DNA of 64,000 nt, taken from Micrococcus sp. (GTDB lineage Bacteria > Actinomycetota > Actinomycetes > Actinomycetales > Micrococcaceae). Numbering within the stretch: position 1 is the stretch's first letter; every line of letters begins with the position of its first letter. Positions 1 through 8,351 of this stretch are shown piece by piece. The position numbers and the translations under genes are program-made. The stretch is from positions 90,017 to 154,016 of the forward strand of contig JASBVO010000014.1 of assembly GCA_029961105.1 (NCBI GenBank), written 5' to 3'. The notes below the pieces were generated by a model. It made no database searches, was not told where the DNA came from, and saw only the letters and a list, made by a program, of their open reading frames with translations.

Positions 1-157
1 CGGGGGCCAGGGCCAACGGGCCGACGGTGCCGTACCAGCGCAGGAACATCGCCGCGGCGACCACCAGCGCCAGCAGTGAACGGTCCCAGCTCATCACCGT
101 CCGCTCGGGCTGCAGCCCCGGATCCTGATGCAGTGCCGTCGCGCTGGAAAGTGCCAT
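1..157 (-). CDS. DUF202 family membrane protein, partial (C-terminus outside window)
   Basis: The reverse strand from the ATG at 157 encodes about 52 residues before the window edge cuts the gene. The visible part has a soluble N-terminus, the motif LQPERTVMSWDRSLLALV typical of DUF202 proteins (polar ERT/W-R segment entering the first membrane helix), and the start of a helix. It lies 20 bases downstream of a second DUF202 gene on the same strand, the usual tandem arrangement in actinobacteria. DUF202 proteins are small inner-membrane proteins (YidH-like) of unknown biochemical role. Completeness cannot be judged. Confidence 0.75.
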   Translation of the reverse strand, partial: MALSSATALHQDPGLQPERTVMSWDRSLLALVVAAAMFLRWYGTVGPLALAP

Positions 158-177
158 CCCCGGTGCCTCCGCGCGCC

Positions 178-576
178 TCAGGCCGGCCGCATCAGGACGA
201 ACACGAACAGCACCACCGCGACGACGGCCCCGCCGGTGGCCAGCACCGGCACCAGCAGCGGCAACGGCAGGGGGTGGCCCTGCCGCATGGCCCGCTCCAC
301 GCGCATCCACCGGAAGCCCGCGGTGGCGGCCAGCAGGGCGGCGATGAGCAGCAGCCCGGAACCGGCGACCTTGCGGGTGAGCGGGTCGAACACGGATCCG
401 GTGAAGGCCTCCACGGCGATCCCGCCGGCCAGCAGGGCCAGGGAGGTGCGGATCCAGGCCAGGAACGTGCGCTCATTGGCGAGCGTGAACCGCGGGTCCG
501 GTTCCCGGCCACCGGCGAGCAAGCGGGAGGCCAGGCGCCCCCGTGACGGGATGCGGGTGTCCTCGGATGATGTCAT
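178..576 (-). CDS. YidH-like DUF202 membrane protein
   Basis: This 132-residue protein carries the DUF202 signature NERTFLAWIRTSLALLAGG at about residues 34-52, followed by two further hydrophobic segments (about 73-90 and 105-129), so three membrane helices are likely. Family members sit in the cytoplasmic membrane and their activity is unknown. The ATG at 576 is preceded exactly seven bases upstream by a TACGAT hexamer, which fits a leaderless transcript. It is divergent from the VIT-type transporter at 649 and is followed on the same strand by a second DUF202 gene. Divergent pairing with a metal transporter is suggestive but is not evidence of a shared function. Confidence 0.8.
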   Translation of the reverse strand: MTSSEDTRIPSRGRLASRLLAGGREPDPRFTLANERTFLAWIRTSLALLAGGIAVEAFTGSVFDPLTRKVAGSGLLLIAALLAATAGFRWMRVERAMRQGHPLPLPLLVPVLATGGAVVAVVLFVFVLMRPA

Positions 577-583
577 AGGCCCC

Positions 584-593
584 ATCGTAGAAT
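584..593. promoter_or_regulatory. Overlapping divergent -10 elements
   Basis: On the minus strand TACGAT (589-584) lies seven bases before the DUF202 ATG. On the plus strand TAGAAT (588-593) could serve the VIT transporter with a leader of roughly 50 bases. The two hexamers overlap by two bases, so the promoters would be mutually exclusive. This rests on motif matching only. Confidence 0.4.
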
Positions 594-648
594 GGGGATG
601 GCCCGGCCGACCGGACCATTGCCTTCCCGAGACGGAGTCGCCTTCTCG

Positions 649-1791
649 ATGCCTGACGCATCTTCCTTCCCGACCGCAGACCGCCGCCCCCCGGAGGCCG
701 GGCCCAGCCGGGAGCAGGTCCGGCGGTGGCGGCGGTACCTGGCCGATGAGATCGCCGAGGGGCAGGTCTACCGGCAGATCGCCCGCCGCAAGGCGGGGCC
801 GGAGCGGGACATCCTGTTGGGCCTGGCCGCGGCGGAGCGCCGGCACGAGGAGCACTGGCGCACCCTGTTGGGCCGGCATGCGCAGAACCCGCCGCGGCCC
901 TCGGCGCACCGGGTGCTGCTGCGCTGGCTGGCCAGGGTCTTCGGCTCGGTGTTCGTGCTGGCCCTGGCCCAGCGGGCCGAGTCCGACTCCCCGTACGCCC
1001 AGGACCAGCATGCCACCCCGGCGATGGTCGCGGACGAGGCGATCCACGAGGAGGTCGTGCGCGGTCTGGCCTCCCGGGGGAGGGAGAAGCTGGCCGGGGG
1101 CTTCCGGGCCGCGGTGTTCGGGGCCAACGACGGGCTGGTGTCCAACCTGGCCCTGGTGCTGGGCATCGGGGCCACCGGGGTGGCCAACCAGGTGGTGCTG
1201 TTCACCGGGATCGCCGGGCTGCTGGCCGGGGCGCTGTCCATGGCGGCCGGGGAGTTCGTCTCGGTGCGCTCCCAGCGCGAGCTGCTGGAGGCCTCCGCGC
1301 CCACGCAGGTCACCCTGGAGGCGGCCGAGCACCTGGACCTGGACCAGAACGAGCTGGTGCTGGTCTACCGGGCCCGGGGGATGAGTGAGCAGGACGCCGT
1401 GCACCGGGCCCAGGAGCGCCTGGGGTACTTCGGCTGTGACTGCAACCCGTCCTTCTCGGCCCGGCCCGACGGCTCGCAGGGCCCGGTGGACCGCTCCGCG
1501 GACTACGAGGAGATCGGCAGCCCGTGGACGGCGGCCGGGTCCAGTTTCGCCTTCTTCGCCTCCGGGGCCATCATCCCGGTGCTCCCCTACCTGTTCGGGA
1601 TCTCCGGGATGGCCGCCATCATCCTGGCCGCCGTGCTGGTCGGGATCGCGTTGCTGTTCACCGGCGGGGTGGTCGGGCTGCTCTCCGGGGCCTCCCCGCT
1701 CAAGCGCGGGATCCGCCAGCTGTGCATCGGCTACGGCGCCGCCGCCGTCACCTACCTGCTCGGCCTGGCCTTCGGCACCACCCTCGCCTAG
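649..1791 (+). CDS. VIT1/CCC1-family Fe/Mn transporter with ferritin-like N-terminal domain
   Basis: The 380-residue protein has an N-terminal helical ferritin/rubrerythrin-like region (about 20-140) with E/H-rich helices such as AAERRHEEHW and ADEAIHEEVV, which could bind metal. A VIT/CCC1 membrane domain follows, with the hallmark FGANDGLVSNLALVLG near residues 157-172 and about five membrane helices. VIT/CCC1 proteins move Fe2+ or Mn2+ out of the cytoplasm; metal specificity cannot be read here. I chose the ATG at 649 because GGAG lies 11 bases upstream and a TAGAAT -10 would give a normal leader. An in-frame ATG at 592 would add 19 residues and collide with the divergent promoter. Confidence 0.85.
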   Translation: MPDASSFPTADRRPPEAGPSREQVRRWRRYLADEIAEGQVYRQIARRKAGPERDILLGLAAAERRHEEHWRTLLGRHAQNPPRPSAHRVLLRWLARVFGSVFVLALAQRAESDSPYAQDQHATPAMVADEAIHEEVVRGLASRGREKLAGGFRAAVFGANDGLVSNLALVLGIGATGVANQVVLFTGIAGLLAGALSMAAGEFVSVRSQRELLEASAPTQVTLEAAEHLDLDQNELVLVYRARGMSEQDAVHRAQERLGYFGCDCNPSFSARPDGSQGPVDRSADYEEIGSPWTAAGSSFAFFASGAIIPVLPYLFGISGMAAIILAAVLVGIALLFTGGVVGLLSGASPLKRGIRQLCIGYGAAAVTYLLGLAFGTTLA

Positions 1792-2233
1792 CGGGCCGGT
1801 GCGGTGCACCCGTCCCACATGGGTAGTTCTCCCCATCGCGCCGGGTGGCCCCCGGGCCTACCGTGGTGGTCACGGGAGCGGTCCGGACCGCCGCAGGATG
1901 ATGATGGCCTGCACGGGCGGGGGTTGCCCTGACCAGGCCGGTGGCCGGATCGTCCCGTGCGCCGTCGGGGCGGGTGCACGTTGCCGGCGGGGCCGGCGCC
2001 GGGCGGGAACGGGATCCGGGGCCGGTTCCCCGGCGGCCAGTCCTCGAACCGCCGCCGGGCACGGGCGCCACCGTCGATACCCCGGTTCCCGGAGCACGCA
2101 TCCCCGTCCCCATCCCGGCCCCCATTTCCGGTGCCGCTTGGGGATTCACAGCCGGGCCGAACTTGAACTGAGGGGGGCTGTTGTGCCAATAATCGGGAAC
2201 GAACCGCAGAGCGCGGAGAACGGAGGAAACATC
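1792..2233. other. Intergenic region without a convincing gene
   Basis: About 440 bases between the transporter and the small membrane peptide gene. Open frames on both strands are arginine/proline-rich, lack recognisable domains and look like GC-driven artefacts. No tRNA or strong hairpin is seen except the Shine-Dalgarno region at the 3' end. Confidence 0.4.
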
Positions 2234-2317
2234 ATGCGTGGTAGCAGTCTTGTCTGGACCATCGTCGGAATCCTGCTGGCGATCGCCCTGATCATCTGGA
2301 TCGTCTCGTCCCTCTGA
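2234..2317 (+). CDS. 27-residue single-helix membrane peptide
   Basis: The frame encodes MRGSSLVWTIVGILLAIAL and ends IIWIVSSL, a short positively charged start and one continuous hydrophobic helix. A strong ribosome-binding sequence GGAGG (2222-2226) sits seven bases before the ATG, and a perfect hairpin terminator follows about 60 bases downstream, so it looks like a complete monocistronic unit. The sign of the N-terminal charge predicts an N-in topology. Small membrane peptides of this type occur in Micrococcaceae, but I know no function for this one. It could be a regulatory subunit of a membrane complex or a toxin-like peptide. Confidence 0.6.
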   Translation: MRGSSLVWTIVGILLAIALIIWIVSSL

Positions 2318-2375
2318 GTTCGTTACCCAAGCCAGAGTCGGGGTAGGCCAGACCTCACCGTCCTCCCCCCAGCGA

Positions 2376-2407
2376 ACGGCCCCCTTCCGCGTGCGGAAGG
2401 GGGCCGT
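2376..2407. terminator. Bidirectional hairpin terminator
   Basis: A perfect 15-bp stem (ACGGCCCCCTTCCGC with its complement) closes on a GT loop and is followed by TCGTCGTTG. It lies between the small membrane peptide (plus) and sucD (minus) and can serve both. Confidence 0.85.
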
Positions 2408-2433
2408 CGTCGTTGCCGTGAGGGGCTGAGGGA

Positions 2434-3369
2434 TCAGAGCGCGGAGCTCTCCTCGTGTTCCGGGTAGATCTCACGCAGCAGGTGCGCGGTCTCGGACGGG
2501 GTCTTGCCAACCTTCACGCCCGCGGCCTCGAGGGCCTCCTTCTTGGCCTGCGCGGTTCCGGAGGAGCCGGAGACGATGGCGCCGGCGTGGCCCATGGTCT
2601 TGCCCTCCGGGGCGGTGAAGCCGGCCACGTAGCCGACGACCGGCTTGGTCACGTTGTTCTTGATGAACTCCGCGGCCCGCTCCTCGGCGTCGCCGCCGAT
2701 CTCACCGATCATCACGATGGCCTTGGTCTCCGGGTCGGCTTCGAACGCCTCGAGGGCGTCGATGTGGGTGGTGCCGATGACCGGGTCGCCGCCGATGCCG
2801 ATGGCGGTGGAGAAGCCCAGGTCCCGCAGTTCGTACATCATCTGGTAGGTCAGGGTGCCGGACTTGGAGACCAGGCCCACGCCGCCCTTGCCGGTGATGT
2901 TGGCCGGGGTGATGCCGGCCAGGGACTCACCCGGGGTGATGATGCCGGGGCAGTTCGGGCCCAGGATGCGGGTGACCGGCTTGCCGTCGGCACCGGTCTT
3001 CTCCTGGGACAGGGCGAAGAACTCGGCGCTGTCCTGCACCGGGATGCCCTCGGTGATGACCACGAGCAGCGGGATGCCGGCCTCGATCGCCTCGATGGCG
3101 GCGTCCTTGGCGAACTTCGGCGGCACGAACATCACGGAGACGTCCGCGCCGGTGGCCTCCATGGCCTCGGCGACGGAGCCGAAGACCGGCAGCTCGACGT
3201 CCTTGCCGGCGTTGTCCCGGTGGGTCACCGTGGTGCCGGCCTTGCGGGCATTGACGCCGCCGACGATGTTGGTCCCGGCGTGCAGCATCCGGGCGGTGTG
3301 CTTGGAGCCCTCCCCGCCGGTGATGCCCTGGACGATGACCTTGGAATCCTTGTTCAGGTAGATCGACAT
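2434..3369 (-). CDS. sucD: Succinyl-CoA ligase (ADP-forming) subunit alpha
   Basis: This 311-residue protein is the CoA-binding and phosphohistidine-bearing subunit of the TCA-cycle enzyme that converts succinyl-CoA, ADP and Pi to succinate, CoA and ATP. The N-terminal CoA-binding Rossmann fold starts [17 protein letters not shown], and the active-site His is in [11 protein letters not shown] (about His261). The length matches the family. It follows sucC by 15 bases on the same strand and is surely co-transcribed; the shared terminator lies just downstream at 2376-2407. Confidence 0.97.
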   Translation of the reverse strand: MSIYLNKDSKVIVQGITGGEGSKHTARMLHAGTNIVGGVNARKAGTTVTHRDNAGKDVELPVFGSVAEAMEATGADVSVMFVPPKFAKDAAIEAIEAGIPLLVVITEGIPVQDSAEFFALSQEKTGADGKPVTRILGPNCPGIITPGESLAGITPANITGKGGVGLVSKSGTLTYQMMYELRDLGFSTAIGIGGDPVIGTTHIDALEAFEADPETKAIVMIGEIGGDAEERAAEFIKNNVTKPVVGYVAGFTAPEGKTMGHAGAIVSGSSGTAQAKKEALEAAGVKVGKTPSETAHLLREIYPEHEESSAL

Positions 3370-3384
3370 GTGTGCAGTCCGTCC

Positions 3385-4560
3385 TTACTTCTGTGCCGAG
3401 GCGTTGGCGAGCTCGGCGGCCTTGTCGGCGCCTTCATCCATGGAGGTGGCCTGGGTGACCAGCGGGTGGTTGGCCTCGCGCAGGATGCGGCGGCCCTCGT
3501 CCACGTTGTTGCCGTCGAGGCGCACGACCAGCGGCTTGGTGGCCTTGTCGCCGAGGATCTCCAGGGCCTGCACGACGCCGTTGGCGACCGCGTCACAGGC
3601 GGTGATGCCACCGAAGACGTTGACGAACACGCTCTTGACCTGTGCGTCGTTGAGGATGACGTCCAGGCCGTTGGCCATGACCTCTGCGGAGGCGCCGCCG
3701 CCGATGTCCAGGAAGTTGGCGGGCTTCACGCCGCCGTGGTTCTCGCCGGCGTAGGCCACCACGTCCAGGGTGGACATGACCAGTCCCGCGCCGTTGCCGA
3801 TGATGCCGACCTCACCGTCGAGCTTGACGTAGTTGAGGTCGTTGGCCTTGGCCTTGGCCTCCAGCGGGTCCTCGCTGCGCTCGTCCACCAGGGCACCGTG
3901 GCCCTCCTGGCGGAACTCCGCGTTGTCGTCCAGGGTGACCTTGCCGTCCAGGGCCACGATCTCCCCGGCACCGGTCTTGACGAGCGGGTTGACCTCGACG
4001 AGGGTCGCGTCCTCCTTCTCGAAGACGTCCCACAGCTTCACCAGGACCTCGGCGACCTTGCCGCGCAGCTCCTCGGGGAAGTTCGCCTCGGCCACGATCT
4101 TGTCCGCGGTCGCGGCGTCGATGCCGGTCAGCGCGGACACGGGCACCTTGGCGAGGGCCTCGGGGCGCTCCTCGGCCAGCTGCTCGATCTCCATGCCGCC
4201 CTCCACGGAGCACATGGCCAGGTAGGTGCGGTTGGAGCGGTCCAGCAGCACGGAGAAGTAGTACTCCTCGGCGATGTCGGCGCCCTGGGCGATCATGACC
4301 TGGTGGACGGTATGGCCCTTGATGTCCATGCCCAGGATGGCCTTGGCGTGCTCGAAGGCCTCGTCGGCGGTCTTGGCGACCTTGACGCCGCCGGCCTTGC
4401 CGCGGCCACCGACCTTCACCTGCGCCTTGACGACGGTCACGCCGCCGATCTTCTCAGCGGCCGCCTTGGCCTCTTCCGGGGTCTGCGCCACGATGCCGGC
4501 CAGCACGGGAACACCGTGTGCCTCGAACAGATCGCGCGCCTGGTATTCATACAGGTCCAC
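3385..4560 (-). CDS. sucC: Succinyl-CoA ligase (ADP-forming) subunit beta
   Basis: The nucleotide-binding ATP-grasp subunit of succinyl-CoA synthetase, paired with SucD. The protein starts (V/M)[18 protein letters not shown], the standard SucC N-terminus, and contains [10 protein letters not shown] in the ATP-grasp domain and DIGGGASAE in the ligase domain. I set the start at GTG 4560, which gives 391 residues and a GAAGGA ribosome-binding sequence about ten bases upstream. An upstream ATG at 4650 in the same frame would add 30 residues not conserved in the family. First gene of the sucCD operon. Confidence 0.96.
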   Translation of the reverse strand: MDLYEYQARDLFEAHGVPVLAGIVAQTPEEAKAAAEKIGGVTVVKAQVKVGGRGKAGGVKVAKTADEAFEHAKAILGMDIKGHTVHQVMIAQGADIAEEYYFSVLLDRSNRTYLAMCSVEGGMEIEQLAEERPEALAKVPVSALTGIDAATADKIVAEANFPEELRGKVAEVLVKLWDVFEKEDATLVEVNPLVKTGAGEIVALDGKVTLDDNAEFRQEGHGALVDERSEDPLEAKAKANDLNYVKLDGEVGIIGNGAGLVMSTLDVVAYAGENHGGVKPANFLDIGGGASAEVMANGLDVILNDAQVKSVFVNVFGGITACDAVANGVVQALEILGDKATKPLVVRLDGNNVDEGRRILREANHPLVTQATSMDEGADKAAELANASAQK

Positions 4561-4703
4561 GGGTTGGAGTCCTTCTACGTCGAAAACGGGGACGGCACGG
4601 ATTCCGCGGGCGGCATCAGGGCACGGCAGCACCCGACACTGAAGGGCCATCCGACCCCTGACATCGAGTGATGCGTGTCCGGCTCGGCGGAAGCCGGCCG
4701 GAA

Positions 4704-4721
4704 GCCCGGGTAACCCCGGGC
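4704..4721 (-). terminator. Possible terminator hairpin downstream of pcrA
   Basis: GCCCGGG-TAAC-CCCGGGC forms a 7-bp perfect stem about 70 bases past the pcrA stop on the minus strand. A second weaker stem (CCGGCT/AGCCGG) lies at 4679-4698. The rest of the 232-base gap between sucC and pcrA should hold the sucCD promoter, which I cannot place. Confidence 0.4.
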
Positions 4722-4792
4722 ATTCCAGTCCTTACCTTAGTCCACGCCACACCGTGGCCGTCCATTTCCGCGGGCAGCACCCGGCTGCGGCC

Positions 4793-7294
4793 TCAGTCCA
4801 CCCGGGTCAGCGGCGCATAGCGCAGCAGCAGGCGCTTCTCCGTGCCAGCGAAATCGACCGTGGCGACCGTCTTGTCCCCGGCACCGGCCAGCGCCAGCAC
4901 GGTGCCGCGGCCGAAGGTGCCGTGGTCCACCGCGTCTCCCGGGGCCAGGGCGATGATCTCCTTGTTGGGCTGGACCCGGGTGGGCTTGGCGCCCCGGTTC
5001 GGCACCGTCAGCTGGGCGTCCTCCGCGTAGGCTCCCGACGCGCGAGCCGGCCGGTTGGAGGCGGTACCGGCTCCCCAGTGGGAGCCGGAGAACCGCTGGG
5101 GGTAGCGAGAGCCGCCGTGGCCGCCGATCGACCCGCCGCCGAAGCCGCTCCCGAAGCCGGCCGGGCGGGTGGAACCCTCGCGCTCCCAGACCAGCAGCGT
5201 CTCGGGGATCTCGCCCAGGAACTGGCTCGGCGGGTTGAACTGGTGCTGGCCCCACAGGGACCGGGCCTCCGCGCGGGAGACAAACAGCCGGCGTCGGGCA
5301 CGGGTCAGGCCCACGTAGGCGAGCCGGCGTTCCTCGGCCAGTTCCTTCTCGTCCGTCATGGACCGCGAGTGCGGGAAGACCCCGTGCTCCATCCCGGTCA
5401 GGAACACCACCGGGAACTCCAGCCCCTTGGCGGTGTGCAGGGTCATCAGGGTGACCTGGCCCAGCTGGTCGGCCAGGGCGGCGCCCTCGGTGTCCGGGGC
5501 GTCGGGCAGCTGGTCGGCGTCGGCCACGAGCGCCACCTGCTCCAGGAAGTCGCCCAGGGTGCCCTCGGGGTTGGCCTTCTCGAACTCGCGGACCACCGCG
5601 ACCAGCTCGCCGAGGTTGTCGGCGCGGGACTCGTCCTGCAGGTCCTCGGAGGAGCGCAGTGCCTCGAGCATGCCGGTCTGCTCCAGGACGGCCTCCAGCA
5701 CGGTGGCCGGCCCGGACGAGGCCGCCACCTGGGTGAGGTCGTCCATCATCTGCACGAAGCCGTTGACGGCCTTGAGCGAGCGGCTGGCCATGGCCGGGGC
5801 CTGGTCCGCCTGGCGCAGCGCCTCGAAGAAGGTCGAGCGGTTGCGCGCCTGCAGGGCCGCCACCGCCCCCTCGGCGCGGTCGCCGATCCCGCGCTTGGGC
5901 TCGTTGAGGATCCGGCGCAGGTTGACGTCGTCGTCCGGGTTGTCCAGCACGCGCAGGTAGGCCAGGGCGTCCTTGATCTCCTTGCGGTCGTAGAACCGCG
6001 TGCCGCCGACCACCCGGTAGGGGATGCCCTTCGTGACCAGGCGTTCCTCGAGGGACCGGGACTGGGCGTTGGTGCGGTAGAAGACGGCGACGTCCGCGGG
6101 GCGGATGCCCTCCTCGTCCTGGAGCCGGTCGATCGTGGCGGCGATCCACTCGGCCTCGGCGGACTCGTTCTCGGCGGCGTAGCCGACGATCTTCTCCCCC
6201 TCGCCCTCGGCGGTCCACAGGTTCTTGGGCCGGCGCTGGGGGTTCTTCGAGATCACCGCGTTGGCGGCGTCCAGGATGGTCTGGGTGGAGCGGTAGTTCT
6301 GCTCGAGCTTGATGGTCTCGGCCGCGGTGTAGTCCTGCTCGAACTCCACGATGTTGCGGATGTCCGCGCCGCGGAAGGCGTAGATGGACTGGTCCGAGTC
6401 GCCGACCACGGTGAGCTCTCCGCCGCCGGTCTCCACGCCCGCCGGCTCCCCGGCCGGGCCGGTGAGCAGCCGCACCAGGCGGTACTGGGCGTGGTTGGTG
6501 TCCTGGTACTCGTCCACCAGCACGTGCCGGAAACGCCGGCGGTAGTTGTCCAGCACCGCCGGGAACGCCTCGAACATGTTGACCGTCATGCCGATCAGGT
6601 CGTCGAAGTCCATGGCGTTGGCCTGGCGCAGCCGGGCGGTGTACTCCGTGTAGACGGTGGCGACGGCCTGGGCGAAGGGCTCGGACGGCGGGACGGAGGC
6701 GGCGTGGTCCTCGCAGTCCACGAGCTCGTTCTTCAGGGCGCTGATCTTGTTGAGGATCGCCTTGGGCGCGAACCGCTTGGGGTCCAGGTCGTGCGCCTTG
6801 GCGATCGAGGTGACCAGGCGCAGGGAGTCGGCCGAGTCATAGATGGAGAAGTTGGACTTCAGCCCCACCGTGGTGGCCTCCCGGCGCAGGATCCGCACGC
6901 AGGAGGAGTGGAACGTGGAGACCCACATCTTCTGCGCCGCCGGCCCGATCAGGGCGCTGATCCGCTCGCGCATCTCCGCGGCGGCCTTGTTGGTGAAGGT
7001 GATCGCCAGGACCTCGTGCGGACGGGCCCGTCCCGTGGCCAGGGCATAGGCGATCCGGTGCGTCAGGACCCGGGTCTTGCCCGAGCCGGCACCGGCCACG
7101 ATCAGCAGCGGCGCACCGGTGTGCTCCACCGCCCGCTTCTGTTGCTCGTTCAGCCCCTCCAGCAGCTCGTCCGCGCTGGGCGCCCGGTGCGAGCCGGCTG
7201 TGGACGCGAATCCGGCCTCCGGGTCGGCGGAGAACGGATCGGCGGCGCGGGCGGTGAACAGGCCGGGCAGGGCAGTCTGGAAATCCTGGGACAT
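4793..7294 (-). CDS. pcrA: ATP-dependent DNA helicase UvrD/PcrA (superfamily 1)
   Basis: This 833-residue 3'-5' helicase acts in nucleotide-excision and mismatch repair and in clearing stalled complexes. Motif I AGAGSGKT is at 67-74 and motif II DEYQDTN at 261-267; the TLHTAKGLEF and YVGLTRAR motifs follow in the second RecA domain. A glycine/serine-rich linker leads to a C-terminal Tudor-like domain (about 770-833, GDAVDHGTFGRGTV) that in PcrA binds RNA polymerase. I start at ATG 7294, preceded by GGAGG. Longer in-frame starts lie in non-conserved sequence. The gene is divergent from the membrane protein at 7399. Confidence 0.96.
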   Translation of the reverse strand: MSQDFQTALPGLFTARAADPFSADPEAGFASTAGSHRAPSADELLEGLNEQQKRAVEHTGAPLLIVAGAGSGKTRVLTHRIAYALATGRARPHEVLAITFTNKAAAEMRERISALIGPAAQKMWVSTFHSSCVRILRREATTVGLKSNFSIYDSADSLRLVTSIAKAHDLDPKRFAPKAILNKISALKNELVDCEDHAASVPPSEPFAQAVATVYTEYTARLRQANAMDFDDLIGMTVNMFEAFPAVLDNYRRRFRHVLVDEYQDTNHAQYRLVRLLTGPAGEPAGVETGGGELTVVGDSDQSIYAFRGADIRNIVEFEQDYTAAETIKLEQNYRSTQTILDAANAVISKNPQRRPKNLWTAEGEGEKIVGYAAENESAEAEWIAATIDRLQDEEGIRPADVAVFYRTNAQSRSLEERLVTKGIPYRVVGGTRFYDRKEIKDALAYLRVLDNPDDDVNLRRILNEPKRGIGDRAEGAVAALQARNRSTFFEALRQADQAPAMASRSLKAVNGFVQMMDDLTQVAASSGPATVLEAVLEQTGMLEALRSSEDLQDESRADNLGELVAVVREFEKANPEGTLGDFLEQVALVADADQLPDAPDTEGAALADQLGQVTLMTLHTAKGLEFPVVFLTGMEHGVFPHSRSMTDEKELAEERRLAYVGLTRARRRLFVSRAEARSLWGQHQFNPPSQFLGEIPETLLVWEREGSTRPAGFGSGFGGGSIGGHGGSRYPQRFSGSHWGAGTASNRPARASGAYAEDAQLTVPNRGAKPTRVQPNKEIIALAPGDAVDHGTFGRGTVLALAGAGDKTVATVDFAGTEKRLLLRYAPLTRVD

Positions 7295-7304
7295 GGTGGC
7301 CTCC

Positions 7305-7310
7305 AGTCTA
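7305..7310 (-). promoter_or_regulatory. Probable -10 element of pcrA
   Basis: TAGACT on the minus strand lies ten bases before the pcrA ATG and overlaps the start of the GGAGG region, implying a very short leader. No clear -35 is seen. Confidence 0.4.
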
Positions 7311-7398
7311 CCGAGGGCACGGACGTCCAGAGGGGCTGTCCACAGCCCCGGTTTCCGGCCCGCCACGCACCCGGGATAATGGGACGCTGGAGGTTCAC

Positions 7399-8124
7399 GT
7401 GTCCCAGAAGAAGAGCAAGAAGTCGCAGCGCAGGACCAGGCCCGACGCCGGCCGGCCCGGTTCCGCGTCCGGCGCACCGCGGCAGGGCGAGGGGAAGAAG
7501 GCTTCGCCGGCCGCCGTCGGGCCGGTCCGGCACCCCCGGCCCTCGGTCGACCAGGTCCGGAAGGACCTGGAGGCCTCCGGCCAGAAGGAGGGCAGCCCCG
7601 GGATGCTGGTGGCCGCCCTGCTGGGCACCACGGTGTTCATGTTCTTCTACCTGCACCTGCTGGTGCTGCCGCAGATGAGCCAGCTGACCGGCGGGCTGTC
7701 CATGCCGGACCAGCAGTTCTCCTACGGCGCCGCCGACCTCGCCGGCCTGGACGCGGCCATGGACGAGCCGGCCCACGGCCAGCTCAACTGGGTCCACAAG
7801 ACCGCCGGGGTGATCTTCCCGATCGCGGTGGGGCTGTCCGTGTCCGCCGTCGCCGCCTGGTGCCTGCCGCGCGGCTGGGGCCGGTGGCTCTCCTACGCCG
7901 CCGGTGCGGTGTTCGCGGTGGTGGACATCGTGGAGAACATGCTCATCGAGTCGGCGCTGCGGGCCGGTGGCGAGGGCGCAGGCATGGCCTCGGCGTTCAC
8001 GTCCGCGCGCTGGGTGCTGCTGGTGGCGATCACGGCGTGGATCGTGCTGATGCTCGCCGGACGGATCCGGCGCTCCGTCCGCGAGCGCACCGAGGCGCTG
8101 ACCCGGCAGGTGCGGCGCAGATAG
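7399..8124 (+). CDS. Four-helix membrane protein of unknown function
   Basis: The 241-residue protein has a lysine/arginine-rich soluble N-terminus (about 1-65), then four predicted membrane helices (about 73-92, 133-155, 163-185 and 201-220) and a basic C-terminal tail. I recognise no catalytic motif. The GTG at 7399 is used because GGAGG lies five bases upstream. A GATAAT hexamer at 7375-7380 may be its -10. The gene stands alone between pcrA and tRNA-Arg; the context does not reveal a role. Confidence 0.7.
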   Translation: MSQKKSKKSQRRTRPDAGRPGSASGAPRQGEGKKASPAAVGPVRHPRPSVDQVRKDLEASGQKEGSPGMLVAALLGTTVFMFFYLHLLVLPQMSQLTGGLSMPDQQFSYGAADLAGLDAAMDEPAHGQLNWVHKTAGVIFPIAVGLSVSAVAAWCLPRGWGRWLSYAAGAVFAVVDIVENMLIESALRAGGEGAGMASAFTSARWVLLVAITAWIVLMLAGRIRRSVRERTEALTRQVRRR

Positions 8125-8223
8125 CGGCAGGCTCCGGATGTGACGCACGTCCGGCCGTGGACCGCGTAGGATGTTCGGGTGGACCGGAGCCCTCGCGCGT
8201 GCGGGCGGGCATCCCGGTCCCCA

Positions 8224-8300
8224 GCCCCCGTAGCTCAGTAGGATAGAGCGACCCTCTCCTAAAGGGTAGGCCATCGGTTCGATTCCGGTCGGGGGCACCA
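8224..8300 (+). tRNA. tRNA-Arg (anticodon CCU)
   Basis: Acceptor GCCCCCG pairs with CGGGGGC (8290-8296), and discriminator A and an encoded CCA (8298-8300) follow. The anticodon loop CTCCTAA is closed by ACCCT/AGGGT, with anticodon CCT at 8258-8260, which reads AGG. TTCGATT forms the T loop. Confidence 0.96.
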
Positions 8301-8351
8301 TCCCTGCGGCGAGCGCCCCGCGCGCGCGGCGTCCCGCGGCGAGGAGAGTCG

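Noticed and set aside
592..648. Earlier ATG start for the VIT-type transporter
   Set aside because: It would add 19 residues with no similarity to the family and place the start inside the divergent promoter; ATG 649 has a proper ribosome-binding sequence.
1857..2171. Arginine/proline-rich frames between the transporter and the small peptide
   Set aside because: No start signal, no domain and low-complexity composition typical of GC-rich non-coding sequence.
2455..4671. Long open frame opposite sucD-sucC
   Set aside because: The frame is rich in Gly, Leu, Val and His without domains and mirrors the third-base bias of the real genes on the other strand; the same holds for similar long frames opposite pcrA, davB, the ABC exporter, treY and the GlcD-like gene.
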